Below the pieces are notes generated by a model. It was not told the origin of the DNA, did not search any database, and saw nothing but the letters and a program-made list of their open reading frames with translations. Source: Cohnella rhizoplanae (GTDB lineage: Bacteria > Bacillota > Bacilli > Paenibacillales > Paenibacillaceae). Taken from it: DNA of 64,000 nt. The stretch lies in NCBI RefSeq assembly GCF_948329515.1, contig NZ_CAOJCN010000007.1:184506-248505 (forward strand), in the 5' to 3' direction. A program made the translations under genes and the position numbers. Every line of letters begins with the position of its first letter. Position 1 is the first letter of the stretch. Positions 7,628 to 17,700 of the stretch are shown here, piece by piece.

Positions 7628-8128
7628 CTATTCGAACGACCGCCGCGCCGGCCAGGAGCCCTGCAGCTTGCGCAACTGGATGATCTGGCCGAGATGGTAG
7701 GCATCGTGGCGGATAATGCTGTTGGCATAGGACCAGGCCTTCGATTCTGGAATGGGCTGCTCGAGCGCCATGTCGTCGCGGCGTGCCAGCTCCTCGCGTA
7801 CGGCGGCATGCGCCTCCGCGAGCCGCCGTACCGCGTCCGCCCAGGAGGGATCTCCCAGCGCGGCGGCTTCGAACGTATCGTCGTTGCTCAGCTTCTCTTC
7901 GGCCGGCGGCTGAGGCTCTCCGCGGAGCGCGCGGAGCAGCCTCAGCTTATAGAAGAGTATATGATGCGCGTTCTGGCGGATCGAATTCACTGCGGCGCCT
8001 TCGGGCTTCCAGTCCGCTTGCGCCTCCGATACGCCGTCCAGCGCATCCTTAAGCGGCGGAAACCAGTCCTCCTGGTCGTAACCATGATCATAGCTGTCGA
8101 GAAGCAGCTCGCGTTTGCTCACGTTCAT
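7628..8128 (-). CDS. DinB family protein
   Basis: 166 residues with the DinB/YfiT four-helix-bundle pattern. Candidate metal-binding histidines occur in NAHHILFYK and in the C-terminal RHDAYHLGQI. Such proteins bind a divalent metal; many are thiol-dependent transferases, but no substrate can be named here. AAGGAG precedes the start; the ATG at 8128 is only one base from it, while a GTG two codons on (8122) has better spacing and is an alternative. Confidence 0.82.
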   Translation of the reverse strand: MNVSKRELLLDSYDHGYDQEDWFPPLKDALDGVSEAQADWKPEGAAVNSIRQNAHHILFYKLRLLRALRGEPQPPAEEKLSNDDTFEAAALGDPSWADAVRRLAEAHAAVREELARRDDMALEQPIPESKAWSYANSIIRHDAYHLGQIIQLRKLQGSWPARRSFE

Positions 8129-8210
8129 TCTCCTTCGCTGTTGGATTTTAACCTAAGCGATTAACCGATGATGGTTACAATCTACCCAGGCGGGGAGAAT
8201 CCGTAAACGA

Positions 8211-10283
8211 TCAGGGATTCGCTGCGAGCAGGAACACGGCTGACGCGGCTGCGCCAAGCTCGAGCTCGATCGCGTCCTCCCCGAGCTTGACGCCGGAGGC
8301 TTCGGCGCCTTCCAGATTAAGCGCGCGCGATACGTCGGCGCGGCCCAGGGACAGCCGGTTCCAGCCGATCGTCCGCTTCGCGGAGCGCTCTGCGTCATAA
8401 TTAAAGCAGGCGACCCAGAGCCCTTCGTCGGTCCGCAGCGTGAATACGTCCGCCGCGCCGGAGCCTGCCGTGCCGTCCACCGGCACGAACGTCCTGCCCT
8501 TGCGCGCCAGCGCGACGGCGCCGCCCCCGGCAAGCCAGTCCCGGGCCCTGGCGGCCGCTTCGGGAATGCGGTAGTCGTCTCCGAGCAGCAGCGAGGTGCC
8601 CGCGATGACCGAGGCGTGCAGCCGGCTCCGTCCCTCGTTCTCGGACGTCTCTCGCTGATTGTGGCTCTTGTAGAGCACGGTATGGTCGGGGTCGTTGAAC
8701 GTGTACAGCGTATCGTTGACCCACCAAGCCGACGTAAGCGCGTTCAGCATGTATTCCGTGTCGCCGATCAGGCCGAACGCGTCGCAGGAAATCCGCCGGC
8801 TATGCGCGTAACCATGCGGGAACAGCGGCGCGATCGACAGGTTGATGAAGAACGGGCGTCCGATCCGCGCCGGGTCGAGCGCGTCCCGTACGACGGACAT
8901 GCCGTAATTGTACGCCTGGATGCCGGTCTCGATTTCGTCCAAATAATGCTTGCCCTCCATCGCGCCATGCGTCAGGAAATCGAGTTTGACGTAGCTAAAG
9001 CCGGCGGCGACGAACCGCGCCAGCTGCTTGCGGATCGACTCCACGACGAGCGGATGGGTCGGGTCCATCGCGTAGGCGCCGTCGAGCGTCGGCAGGAGCG
9101 CCCCCGCCTCGTCCTTAAGCAGCAGCTCCCGGTAGACGACGCCATCGAAGCCCTCGACGGGCTTCTCCGGATCGCGGCCCCAGTACGCGAACGGCGTCGC
9201 GTAAATGCCGGGACGCTGCCCGTTCGCGAGGACGCGCTCGACGCAAGCCTGCAATTCCGCTTCGGTCAGATGATTCCAGAATGCGTCGAAGTTCACGAAC
9301 ACGGCGTCGTCCTCGCGCAGCGCGCCGCCCTGCTGAAGCGCCTCGCCGATGAAGTCGGAGACGCGCATGTAGACGTCGGCGTCCAGCTTGTCCATGACGG
9401 CGGACCAGCTGTTCCACCCGAAGGGGACGCCGCCCTCCCAAGGCAGCGCGGGCGCGATCTCCGCGTTCGCCCGTCCGTACGCCTCGAGTCCTTCCCGGTA
9501 ATCGTCGAACTTGCCGACGAAGACGAGCGGCGAGCGGATCTCGCGCCCCGTGACTGCGCCATGCTTCAGCGTATCGCGGGTATGCAGCCCGGCCGCCCCG
9601 CCGTAGACCCGCAGACGGGCCAGCTCGCCGGCGAACGTCCCCGAAGCCTGGATGCCGGTCTTCCACCGGTCGTGGGCGACCGAGCCGAAGACGAATCCAT
9701 GACGGCTGGCGGGATGGTAAACCGAGGTGACCTCGTAGCTCTCCACGTCGCAGGGGATCGGATGCGCCGCGTACCGGACCCATTTATCGTTGTCGAACGG
9801 CACGAACAGCACCCGCAGCTCCTTGTCTTCGGCGCGGGATTCGGCCGCTTCTCCGAACGACAGCACGGAGCCGTCGTTGCGCAGCGCGCACAGCGGGCTG
9901 ATCTCCCGCGTCGACCAGGACGCGTCGCGCGAAGCGGCCAGCTCGGTCAGCGCGTAGGACCGTCCCTCCGTCAGGACGAAGCGCTGCCTCAGCACGGGCG
10001 CGTCTGCGTCCGCGCCGCGATGCTCGATCGTCCAGGCCAGCGTGCCTCCGCCCGTCTCCCGCAAGTCTGCGGACACGGAAGCCGGCAGCAGGATATGGCT
10101 CGCGCAATGCGTCGTGCGCCACGTCCTATCGCGGTACAGCGTCTCGGCGTGCGTATCCAGAACGCCCGCGCCGTCCTTCCATTTATAAGCGGTCGTCCCG
10201 CGCACAAGATCGTTTTCGATCCGCATGATGCCGTTGTCGGCGACGAACCGCGCGCCGTCGTTCTCGATGATCCAGCTTTTCAT
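8211..10283 (-). CDS. Cytosolic alpha-galactosidase-like glycoside hydrolase
   Basis: 690 residues, no signal peptide, so it probably acts on imported oligosaccharides. An N-terminal beta-sandwich is followed by a TIM barrel with GWNSW (about residue 290), the candidate nucleophile Asp in YVKLDFLTHG (about 430), the candidate acid/base Asp in RRISCDAFG (about 497) and a C-terminal beta domain. These fit clan GH-D (GH27/GH36-like). The barrel is clearly paralogous to that of the secreted SLH protein at 14730-19397 (same YxKLDFLTHG, RRISCD and GxPxGWNSW blocks). It is the last gene of the LplB-LplC-SBP operon. GGAGG precedes the ATG by 7 nt. Exact substrate is not deducible. Confidence 0.85.
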   Translation of the reverse strand: MKSWIIENDGARFVADNGIMRIENDLVRGTTAYKWKDGAGVLDTHAETLYRDRTWRTTHCASHILLPASVSADLRETGGGTLAWTIEHRGADADAPVLRQRFVLTEGRSYALTELAASRDASWSTREISPLCALRNDGSVLSFGEAAESRAEDKELRVLFVPFDNDKWVRYAAHPIPCDVESYEVTSVYHPASRHGFVFGSVAHDRWKTGIQASGTFAGELARLRVYGGAAGLHTRDTLKHGAVTGREIRSPLVFVGKFDDYREGLEAYGRANAEIAPALPWEGGVPFGWNSWSAVMDKLDADVYMRVSDFIGEALQQGGALREDDAVFVNFDAFWNHLTEAELQACVERVLANGQRPGIYATPFAYWGRDPEKPVEGFDGVVYRELLLKDEAGALLPTLDGAYAMDPTHPLVVESIRKQLARFVAAGFSYVKLDFLTHGAMEGKHYLDEIETGIQAYNYGMSVVRDALDPARIGRPFFINLSIAPLFPHGYAHSRRISCDAFGLIGDTEYMLNALTSAWWVNDTLYTFNDPDHTVLYKSHNQRETSENEGRSRLHASVIAGTSLLLGDDYRIPEAAARARDWLAGGGAVALARKGRTFVPVDGTAGSGAADVFTLRTDEGLWVACFNYDAERSAKRTIGWNRLSLGRADVSRALNLEGAEASGVKLGEDAIELELGAAASAVFLLAANP

Positions 10284-10346
10284 GATCGTTCCTCCGTCCG
10301 GACGAAGAAGAGGAGCGGCATCGCTGCGGCCCCTCTACCCTCCTGC

Positions 10347-11999
10347 TTATTTCCAGAGCGACAGGCGCTGCTGGTAGTTGTCGTTAATTACTTTCTCGAC
10401 CTTCTCGCTGCCGGCCGACTTCATGTCCGCGAGCATCTTGTCGTACGTGGCGTTCGCGTCCGCTTCGCTCTTCGCGATGATGACCTTGGTGACGGACTGC
10501 GTCATCAGGTCCTGCACCTTCTGCATGGTGAGCGCCTCGGGCGTGCCGCCCTGCGGACCCAGATTCTCGTAGGCGTCGTTGTCGTAGACGGAGTCCGCCA
10601 GATTTTTGATCGCCATCTTGTCGACCTCGTTGCGGTCGTAGCGTCCGGCCAGATCGTAAGGCGTGCCGTCCGCGCCTTTGCCGTTCTTGATGAACCAGGT
10701 CCATTTGCGGATGCCCGTCTGCTTCACGAAGCCGCTCCAATCGTCCTTGAAGCCTTGCAGCGTCTCGGGCCGGGGTACGTGCTTGCCGTCCTTCATATCC
10801 CAGTCTTTGCCCTCGATTCCCCACATCAGCAGGTACTGGCCTTCTTCGCTCGCCAGGAAGTTGATGAACTTCATCGTGCGCTCCGGATCCTTGTTCGCCT
10901 TCGTGATGCCGATCGCGTCCCATCCGAGCGAGCTCTTCGGGCTGTAAGTCGTCTTGGACGGGTCGACGCCGTCCGCCACGACCTTATACGCATAAAACTC
11001 CTTCTCGACGCCTCCGTCCTTTTTCAGCGCGCCGTTGGCGTCACCGAGGTCCCAGTAAGCGCCAGTGGAGGCCAGCACGGCTCCGGACGAAAGCTTTTGC
11101 AGCCAGGACTCCTTCTTGTTAATGGCCCAGTCCACGTCGATCAGGCCGTCGCGGTACAGCTTGTTCATATAGAGCAGCATCTCGCGATACTTGGGGTCCG
11201 CCACGTCGAACTGCAGCTTCCCGTCTTGCTCGTAGTAGGACTTCAACCCGAACATGCCCTTGAAGGTCCCGAGCGTCGCGCCCATGTTGGAGCCGTCCAT
11301 CGTCAGCGGAATCGAAGGCTTGCCGTTCACGTTCGGATACTTCTCCTTAAAGCTTCTGAGCAGCGCTTCGAACTCGGCTGCCGTGAACGGCTTGCCGCCC
11401 TCCGCCTTGTCCGGCGCCAGCTCCTTCAGCAGATCCATGCGAATGTTAAAGCCGCCGTTCGGCTCGTCCTTCTCGAATCCGTACCAGTTGGACAGATAAT
11501 AGTTTTTGCCGTCCTTGAACCGGGTCTTGTTCAGCATGTCGCCGTACATGCTCTTGACGTCCGGACCGTACTTCTCGATCAGTTCGTCCAGCGGGATGAG
11601 CGCGCCGGCCGCGATATATTTGTTCACGATGTCGCCGCCGCGGTCCATCAGCACGATATCCGGCAGATCGCTGCTCGCCAGCATCAGGTTCAGCTTCTCC
11701 GCCGGATTCCCTGTGGGCTGCTGGATCTCGATGGTAACGCCGGTCCGCTTCGTAATCTCCTTCGCCACTTCGTTATTGAAGGCATCGCCCGTGTTTTTGT
11801 CGAAGAAGGTGAGCGTGATCGGCTTCTCGTCCGCGCTGGCGGAAGGGCTCTGGGCGGCGCCGGCCGACGCCGGCGCGCTTCCGCTTGCGGCCGGACTCGC
11901 GGAAGAATCGCTATTGTTATTATTGCCGCAGGCGCCTAGCATGGTCGCGAGCAGCGTGAAGCCCGCAGCGTAAGCGACCGATTTTTTCAGGCTGGTCAT
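10347..11999 (-). CDS. Extracellular solute-binding lipoprotein (LplA-like)
   Basis: 550 residues with a signal peptide and lipobox (MLGAC, Cys 24), an Asn/Ser/Ala-rich tether and a family 1 solute-binding fold of the large (about 500-550) type paired with LplB/LplC permeases in Paenibacillaceae. Conserved features include ITLTFFDKNTGD at the start of the fold, LPDIVLMDRGGD and the C-terminal ANATYDKMLADMKSAG. It should capture oligosaccharides released by the surface hydrolase. GGGGGG stands 7 nt before the ATG. Its own ATPase is absent from the locus; these systems usually share an MsmX-type ATPase encoded elsewhere. Confidence 0.9.
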   Translation of the reverse strand: MTSLKKSVAYAAGFTLLATMLGACGNNNNSDSSASPAASGSAPASAGAAQSPSASADEKPITLTFFDKNTGDAFNNEVAKEITKRTGVTIEIQQPTGNPAEKLNLMLASSDLPDIVLMDRGGDIVNKYIAAGALIPLDELIEKYGPDVKSMYGDMLNKTRFKDGKNYYLSNWYGFEKDEPNGGFNIRMDLLKELAPDKAEGGKPFTAAEFEALLRSFKEKYPNVNGKPSIPLTMDGSNMGATLGTFKGMFGLKSYYEQDGKLQFDVADPKYREMLLYMNKLYRDGLIDVDWAINKKESWLQKLSSGAVLASTGAYWDLGDANGALKKDGGVEKEFYAYKVVADGVDPSKTTYSPKSSLGWDAIGITKANKDPERTMKFINFLASEEGQYLLMWGIEGKDWDMKDGKHVPRPETLQGFKDDWSGFVKQTGIRKWTWFIKNGKGADGTPYDLAGRYDRNEVDKMAIKNLADSVYDNDAYENLGPQGGTPEALTMQKVQDLMTQSVTKVIIAKSEADANATYDKMLADMKSAGSEKVEKVINDNYQQRLSLWK

Positions 12000-12114
12000 G
12001 GTATTTCCCCCCGAATGATAGTTGGATGCTAAAGCATAACACCGTTTGGATCGTTTGGCACGCCGGTCCGTCTCCGCGAAGCCGCCTCACCTCCTCTCAA
12101 AGTCCGGATTCGCA

Positions 12115-13008
12115 TCAGCTCTTGACCGCGCCGAGCGTCATCCCTTTGACGAAGTAACGCTGAAGGAAAGGATAGACCAGGACGATCGGCAGCGTAGCGA
12201 CCATCGTCGCCGCCATGCGGATCGTCTCGGAGGATACCGCCATCCGCTTCGCGGAGTCCGCCAGCTGTCCCGACGAAGAGGTGAAGTCCTGCGTCTGATA
12301 CTGGTTCAGAATCTTGACCAGCACCGCCTGCAGCGTCTTCAGCTCGGACTTGTAGGTGAACACGTAGGAGTCGAACCATGCGTTCCATTGATTGATTGCG
12401 GAGAACAAGCCGATCGTCACGAGCACCGGGACGCAGATCGGCAGCACGACGCGGGCGTAGATCTGAAAGTCGTTGGCGCCGTCGATCTTGGCCGACTCCT
12501 CCACCTCGGCGGGCAGCTCCTGCATGAACGACCGGACGATGATGACGAAGAAGACGTTCATCAGATTGGGGAAGATGTAGACGGCGAACGTGTCGATCAG
12601 GTGCACGCTTTTCAGGATCATGTAGTAGGGAATGAGGCCGCCGCCGAAGTACATCGTAAAGATGAAGAACAGCGAGATGAGTTTGTTGCCGACGAGATCC
12701 TTTTTACTGAGCGCAAAGGCCAGCAGGCTGATCACGAGCACGGTGAGCGGCGCGCCGATCGCGGTGCGCATGAGCGTCACCTTGATGCCGTTAAGAATCT
12801 CCTGATCCTTCAGAATCTCCTGATAGCTCTGCAGGCTGAACGATCTCGGCCACAAATACAGACCGCCTTTTACCGCATCATCCGCGCTGTTCAGCGAGAG
12901 CACGAGGATATTCCAGAACGGGTAGAACGTAATGAGGAACACGAACACGAGAAACGCGTACACAAAAGCCATGAATATGCGGTCTTCCGACCTTCTGACG
13001 AGCGACAC
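12115..13008 (-). CDS. Carbohydrate ABC transporter permease, LplC/YtcP type
   Basis: 297 residues with about six membrane helices and the MalG-type EAA loop (EVEESAKIDGANDFQIYARVVLP). The first helix is FMAFVYAFLVFVFLITFYPF. It forms the translocation channel with the LplB-type protein. The start is a GTG 8 nt after GGGAGG. The 112-bp gap upstream is occupied by a 13-bp tandem repeat. Confidence 0.92.
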   Translation of the reverse strand: MSLVRRSEDRIFMAFVYAFLVFVFLITFYPFWNILVLSLNSADDAVKGGLYLWPRSFSLQSYQEILKDQEILNGIKVTLMRTAIGAPLTVLVISLLAFALSKKDLVGNKLISLFFIFTMYFGGGLIPYYMILKSVHLIDTFAVYIFPNLMNVFFVIIVRSFMQELPAEVEESAKIDGANDFQIYARVVLPICVPVLVTIGLFSAINQWNAWFDSYVFTYKSELKTLQAVLVKILNQYQTQDFTSSSGQLADSAKRMAVSSETIRMAATMVATLPIVLVYPFLQRYFVKGMTLGAVKS

Positions 13009-13031
13009 GGCGCGCGCCTCCCTTCCGGTGC

Positions 13032-13130
13032 GAATCGATGGCGTGAATGGACGAATCGATAGAGCGAATCAATAGAGTGAATCATTACAGCGAATCAATA
13101 AAGCGAATTATTACAGTGAATTAATAAAGT
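13032..13130. repeat. 13-bp minisatellite between the two permease genes
   Basis: Near-identical 13-mers of the form GAATCRATARAGC/T start at 13032, 13053, 13066, 13079, 13092, 13105 and 13118, with a truncated 8-bp unit at 13045. Alternate units differ (AATARAG versus ATTACAG), so a 26-bp double unit also fits. The last copy overlaps the stop codon of the LplB-type gene. The tract is AT-rich and fills the intercistronic gap. Confidence 0.8.
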
Positions 13131-14095
13131 GATTGTTGATTCACCTTCCGCGACCAGGCGTTGACGGCGACGACAAGGATGAACGCGATGACGGACTTGA
13201 ATAATCCGACTGCTGCGCCGTACGAAAACATTCCGTTCTGAAGCCCGTACCGGTACGTGTACGTATCGATGACGTCCGAATATTCGAGTACCGTCGTGTT
13301 CTGCAGCAAGTATTGTTGATCGAAGCCCGCGTTCAGCACGTTGCCGACGGCGAGAATCGAGAGGATGACGATGGTCGGCTTGAGCGATGGCAGCGTGATG
13401 TTCCACATCTGGCGCCAACGGCTCGCCCCGTCCACGCGGGCCGCCTCGTACAGCTCGGGGTTAATGCCCGCGATCGCCGCGAGATAGATGATTGCGTTGA
13501 AGCCCATGTCCTTCCATGTATTGGATACGGCGATGATGCCCCAGAAGGCATGGCCGTTCTGCAGAAACTGTATCGGCTTATCGATGAGATGGAGCGCCAT
13601 CAGCAGCTCGTTGATCGCGCCCTGGGACGACAGCAGCGTCACGATGATGTTGGCCGCGATGACCCAGGAGATAAAGTGCGGCAGGTAGCTCACCGTCTGC
13701 ACGAACCGTTTGAACAATCCGCCGCTAACCTCGTTGATCAGGAGCGCGAGCAGGATCGGCGCCGGGAATCCGATGAGCAGCGACAGCAGGCTCTGGGCGA
13801 GCGTGTTGCGCATGATCTTGTAAAAATCGCCGTTGTCGAAAAAGTAACGGAACCACTGCGTGCCGACGAACTCGCTGCGGAAAAACGATTCGAAAAACGA
13901 GCCCCCGCCCGGCGAATAGTTCGTGAAGGCCATATAAAGCCCGAACATCGGCCCGTACGCGAAGACGAGCGTGCACAGGAATGCCGGCAAAATCATCAGG
14001 TACAAAATCTTTTGCTGCTTGATTTTTTTCCATTTCCCCGTCTTGCGGCTTGTTGCGATCGCCGGCGGTTGCGGCTTCTCCAAGTAGGCTTCCAT
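13121..14095 (-). CDS. Carbohydrate ABC transporter permease, LplB type
   Basis: 324 residues: a hydrophilic N-terminal stretch (KKIKQQK before the first helix), about six helices and an EAA loop (LYEAARVDGASRWRQMWNITLP). It heads the importer operon. I choose the ATG at 14095 (MEAYLEKPQPP), 4 nt after GGGAGGG, rather than the longer frame from 14140, which lacks a ribosome site. The promoter upstream is almost identical to that of the surface hydrolase gene. Confidence 0.9.
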   Translation of the reverse strand: MEAYLEKPQPPAIATSRKTGKWKKIKQQKILYLMILPAFLCTLVFAYGPMFGLYMAFTNYSPGGGSFFESFFRSEFVGTQWFRYFFDNGDFYKIMRNTLAQSLLSLLIGFPAPILLALLINEVSGGLFKRFVQTVSYLPHFISWVIAANIIVTLLSSQGAINELLMALHLIDKPIQFLQNGHAFWGIIAVSNTWKDMGFNAIIYLAAIAGINPELYEAARVDGASRWRQMWNITLPSLKPTIVILSILAVGNVLNAGFDQQYLLQNTTVLEYSDVIDTYTYRYGLQNGMFSYGAAVGLFKSVIAFILVVAVNAWSRKVNQQSLY

Positions 14096-14160
14096 AAGTC
14101 CCTCCCTCTGGCGATGCGGCATGACCCTTGCGTGATTCATACAGTCGCTTGATTCATAGG

Positions 14161-14227
14161 TTCATTATAGAGTTGCGCAGGAAGCGGTTTCTATAACTCG
14201 ATCTGCGGAAACGCAACGCTAAATAAC
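14161..14227 (-). promoter_or_regulatory. Activator-type promoter of the importer operon (shared 67-bp element)
   Basis: Read leftward, the element starts GTTATTTAGCGTTGCGTTTC and ends in a TATAAT -10 box (14164-14169) without a recognisable -35 box. It aligns without gaps over 67 bp with 19451-19517 upstream of the surface hydrolase gene; the distal 20 bp are identical. It contains a TTTCC...AGAAA inverted repeat (perfect in the other copy) and two GTTAT direct repeats 30 bp apart. The absence of a -35 box suggests dependence on an activator, most simply the YesN-type regulator encoded next door. Confidence 0.65.
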
Positions 14228-14290
14228 ACACTTCTTCCGGCACCGGATCGTTGTTTTGGGGCATAAAAAAGGCATTGACGAGAGCTCTGC

Positions 14291-14654
14291 GCGAGAACGA
14301 GCCGCCAGCCGAGGCGCAAGAGATTCTAGATGGATCCACTATGCGGGTGGGCGCCGTCAACCGAGGCAAAGTAGCTCTATGTAGAGTCTCTTTGCGGGTC
14401 AGCGCCGTCAACCGAGGCGAAGTAGCTCTATGTAGAGTCTCTTTGCGGGTCAGCGCCGTCAACCGAGGCGAAGTAGCTCTATGTAGAGTCTCTTTGCGGG
14501 TGGGCGCCGTCAATCGAGGCGAAGTAGCTCTATGCAGAGTCTCTTTGCGGGTCAGCGTCGTCAACCGAGGCGAAGTAGCTCTATGTAGAGTCTCTTTGCG
14601 GGTCAGCCCCGCTTTACATGGAAAAGAGGCTCTATATAGAGCCTCTTCGCGAGA
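14291..14654. repeat. Tandem hairpin array 2: 51-bp unit, about seven copies
   Basis: Units start at GCGGGT (14343, 14394, 14445, 14496, 14547, 14598) with period 51 bp, and a diverged copy precedes them from about 14291. Each regular copy holds the imperfect palindrome AGCTCTA-TG-TAGAGTCT. In the last, diverged copy this becomes a perfect 24-nt palindrome (arms AAGAGGCTCTAT and ATAGAGCCTCTT, 14625-14648). Read leftward that copy is followed by TTTTCC and could terminate the SLH-hydrolase gene, which stops at 14730. The gap 14228-14729 contains nothing else I can support. Confidence 0.88.
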
Positions 14655-14729
14655 TCGCGCATGCAGCCTAGACGAAGTGATTTTTTGCGTCGGCCCGTAA
14701 GATTCGTGCAACGGGCAGTGGCCTTACGC

Positions 14730-17700
14730 CTATGGGCGAATCAGCGCGTACAGCAGCTGCGCCGCTTCCGCGCGCGTGGCAGGCGCTTTCGGCGCAAACG
14801 TGCCGCCGCCCCGGCCTTGCAGGAGGTCGAGCCCGGCTGCCTCCTCCACAGCCGAAGCGGACCAGGAGGATATGTCGCCCGCATCCGCGAACGTCCCTGC
14901 CGATGTCCCAGCGGACGAATCGGGCGACGTGCCGGCAGAGGCGCCGCCTGCCGCATCGCGCTCACTCTGCCAGGCATAGGCGCGCATTAGCATCACTGCG
15001 ATCTCCTCCCGGGAGATCGGCGCACCCGGGGCGAACGCGTCGGCGCTCCGGCCAGAGACGAGCCCCTGCTCCGCCGCGGTTGCCACGTATCCAGCGTACC
15101 AGGACGCCGGATCGACGTCCGCGAAGCGGTCTTGCGCGGCCAGCGGAGCCAGGCCCAGTCCGCGGGCCAGCAGGGCGGCGAATTCGGCGCGCGTGACCGC
15201 GGCGCCCGGGAGAAAGGCGCCGTTGCCCGCGCCTTCCACGTACAGCTTCGCCGCCATCTCGCGGATGACGCCTGCCGCCCAGTGGCTGGCCGGCACATCG
15301 GCGAACGCGCGGTCAAGCTCCAGCACGGCATATACGCCGGGACTGCGGATGTCGGCCGTCACGGCGCCCTCGGCAAACTTGCCGGGGACGTACGCGGGCT
15401 TGCCCTGCTCGCCCAAGCGATAGATACCGCCCCGCGAGAACTCGAAGCCCGGCTCCGTCCCAAGCGTCAGCGCGACCGGCGCGGCGAACTCGGGCACCGT
15501 CTCGGCCGTGCCGCCGGCCGGCGCGACCGTCAGCTTCAGCGTGTATACCGCGCCCTTCAACGCTGCCTTCGAACCGGTCGCCGAGCCCGCCTGCCCGGCC
15601 AGGCCAGTCGCCTGCGAGCTCTCGACCGGATTCAGGACGACGGCGATCTCGCCGCCGTCGCGTTGAGCAGCCGGCAGTCTGTCGAGCAGCTGCTTCAGGA
15701 CAGCGGCCGGCAGATCCAGCGAGAGCGCGCCTGCGCGGACGGACAGCCCCCGCCCGGCGATCGCCGCGGCCAGCTTGCCGGACAGCGCGATCTCTCGCGC
15801 GTCGTCCTTGACCTGGACGGTAGCGGGACCCTGCTCGCCGTTCTGTCCGAGCATCGCCTCGGTCAGGACGACCTTCCCGTCCGTCGCGGTCCCGGGAACG
15901 CCCGGCGGATTGCCCGGCTGGTTACCCGGTTGTTCTCCAGGCTGTCCTGGCTGTCCTGGCTGTCCTGGCTGTCCTGGCTGTCCTGGCTGTCCTGGCTGTC
16001 CCGGCTGTCCTGGCTGTCCCGGCTGTCCAGGCTGCCCCGGTGCCGTCAGCCGAAGCAGCTTGGAGGCGGCCGGCTCCAGCGTCAGGTGCAGCGTGCCGGT
16101 CACGTCGGTCGCCTCGCCCGTCCACAGGTCCTTCGCCGCATACTTCCGCGAGGCGTCGAGACCTGCGCGGCCGAGATCGATCGTCTTGTCGGCCGCATCC
16201 TTCGCGTTATAGTTGAACACCGCCAGATAATAATCCTCGCCGTCCTTCAGAACGAAGACGTCGGCCGCGTTCGCGCCCGTATTGCCCTCGAGCGGCATGA
16301 ACGCGCGGCCCTTCAACGCCAGGCCGATGACGTCGCGGTTGCCGTACAGCGCCTCCATATAGGTTCTGGCCTTCGGATCGTTGACATCGTCGGAGTCCAG
16401 CAGCACGGTACCCGAGATGACGCCCGAATTGACGCGGCTGCGCGCCTCCTCCAGACTGTCGGCGCGCGAGAGCGCCAAGTGGTCGGGGTCCGTGTACCCG
16501 TAGATCGTGCCGTTCTGCCAGAAGCCGTACGTGAGCGAGTTGAGCTCGTATTCGGTCTCGTTGATCTTCCCGTACGTATCGCAGGAGATGCGCCTGGCGT
16601 GCGCGTACTGGCTCGGGAAGATCGGCGCGATCGATTCGCTGATGAACATCTTGCCGTCCAGCACCTGGTTCACATAGGCCATGCCCTGGTTGTACGCCTG
16701 GATGCCGGTCGTGACGGCGGGGTCGTAGTGCTGTCCTTCAAGCGAGCCGTGCGTGAGAAAATCCAGCTTGATGTACGTGAAGCCGAGCGACTTGAATTTG
16801 TTCAGGTAGTAATCCATGCGCAGCTTGGCGCCCGGATGCGTCACGTCGAGCGGATAAGCGCCGTCGAGCGTCGGCAGCGGCTGCCCGGAGGCGTCCTTGA
16901 GCACGATGTCCCCGTACGTATACTGTCCGTCCGTGCCCTCGACCGGCTGGCTCATATTGCTGCCCCAGTAGACGAAGGGCGCCCAGTAGATGCCCGCCTG
17001 CTGGCCGTTGGACTTGATCTTCGACACCGCCTGGGCGAGCTGCCCGTCGTTCAGATTGTCCCAATAGGAGTCCATGTTGATATAGACGTTGCCGTCGTTG
17101 TTGAATTCGGTCAGCGTGTTCTTGAAGTAATCCGAGACGTCCAGCACGTTCTGCAGGGAGAGCGAGCTGCCATAGGCGCCCCAGCTGTTCCAGCCGACGG
17201 GCACCCCGTCCGGCAAGTCCGGGCTCAGCGCAAGCTTCGGCGCGACGACCGCGTTGGCTTCGCCGTAAGCGGTCAGGCCCGTCCGGTAGTCTTCATAGGC
17301 GCCGACCATCACGGTAGGCGACGAGATCTCGCTGCCCGAGACGCTGCCGTGCGGCTGCGAGTCGCGTGTCGCGGGCGTCGCCGCGCCGCCGTACACCGTT
17401 AGGGCGTTCAGCCGGTCCACGGCGCCCGTCCAGTCGATGCCCGTCTTCCAGACGTCGTGCGTGACGGACCCGATCACGAGCCCCGCCCTCGTCGACGCGT
17501 TGTAGATCGCCGTGGCCTCGTAGCTCGTGTCGGTCCGGTTCATCGGCTGCGACTTGTACCGCACCCAGGCATCGTTGTCGAACGGCACGGTCAGCACGCG
17601 ATTGTCCGCGCTGACGCCAATATCGACGCCGCTTTTGCGTTTCAGGGCGATCGGCGCCATGTAGTTCGAGGTCAGCGCCGCGTCTCCCGCCGCGTCCAGC

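Noticed and set aside
8616..11939. 1107-residue plus-strand ORF antisense to the hydrolase and SBP genes
   Set aside because: Arg/Val/Leu-rich shadow frame typical of high-GC antisense; the minus-strand genes have full domain signatures and ribosome sites.
14154..14711. Repetitive proteins encoded across array 2
   Set aside because: Same artefact of a 51-bp period; no start signals and frames open on both strands.
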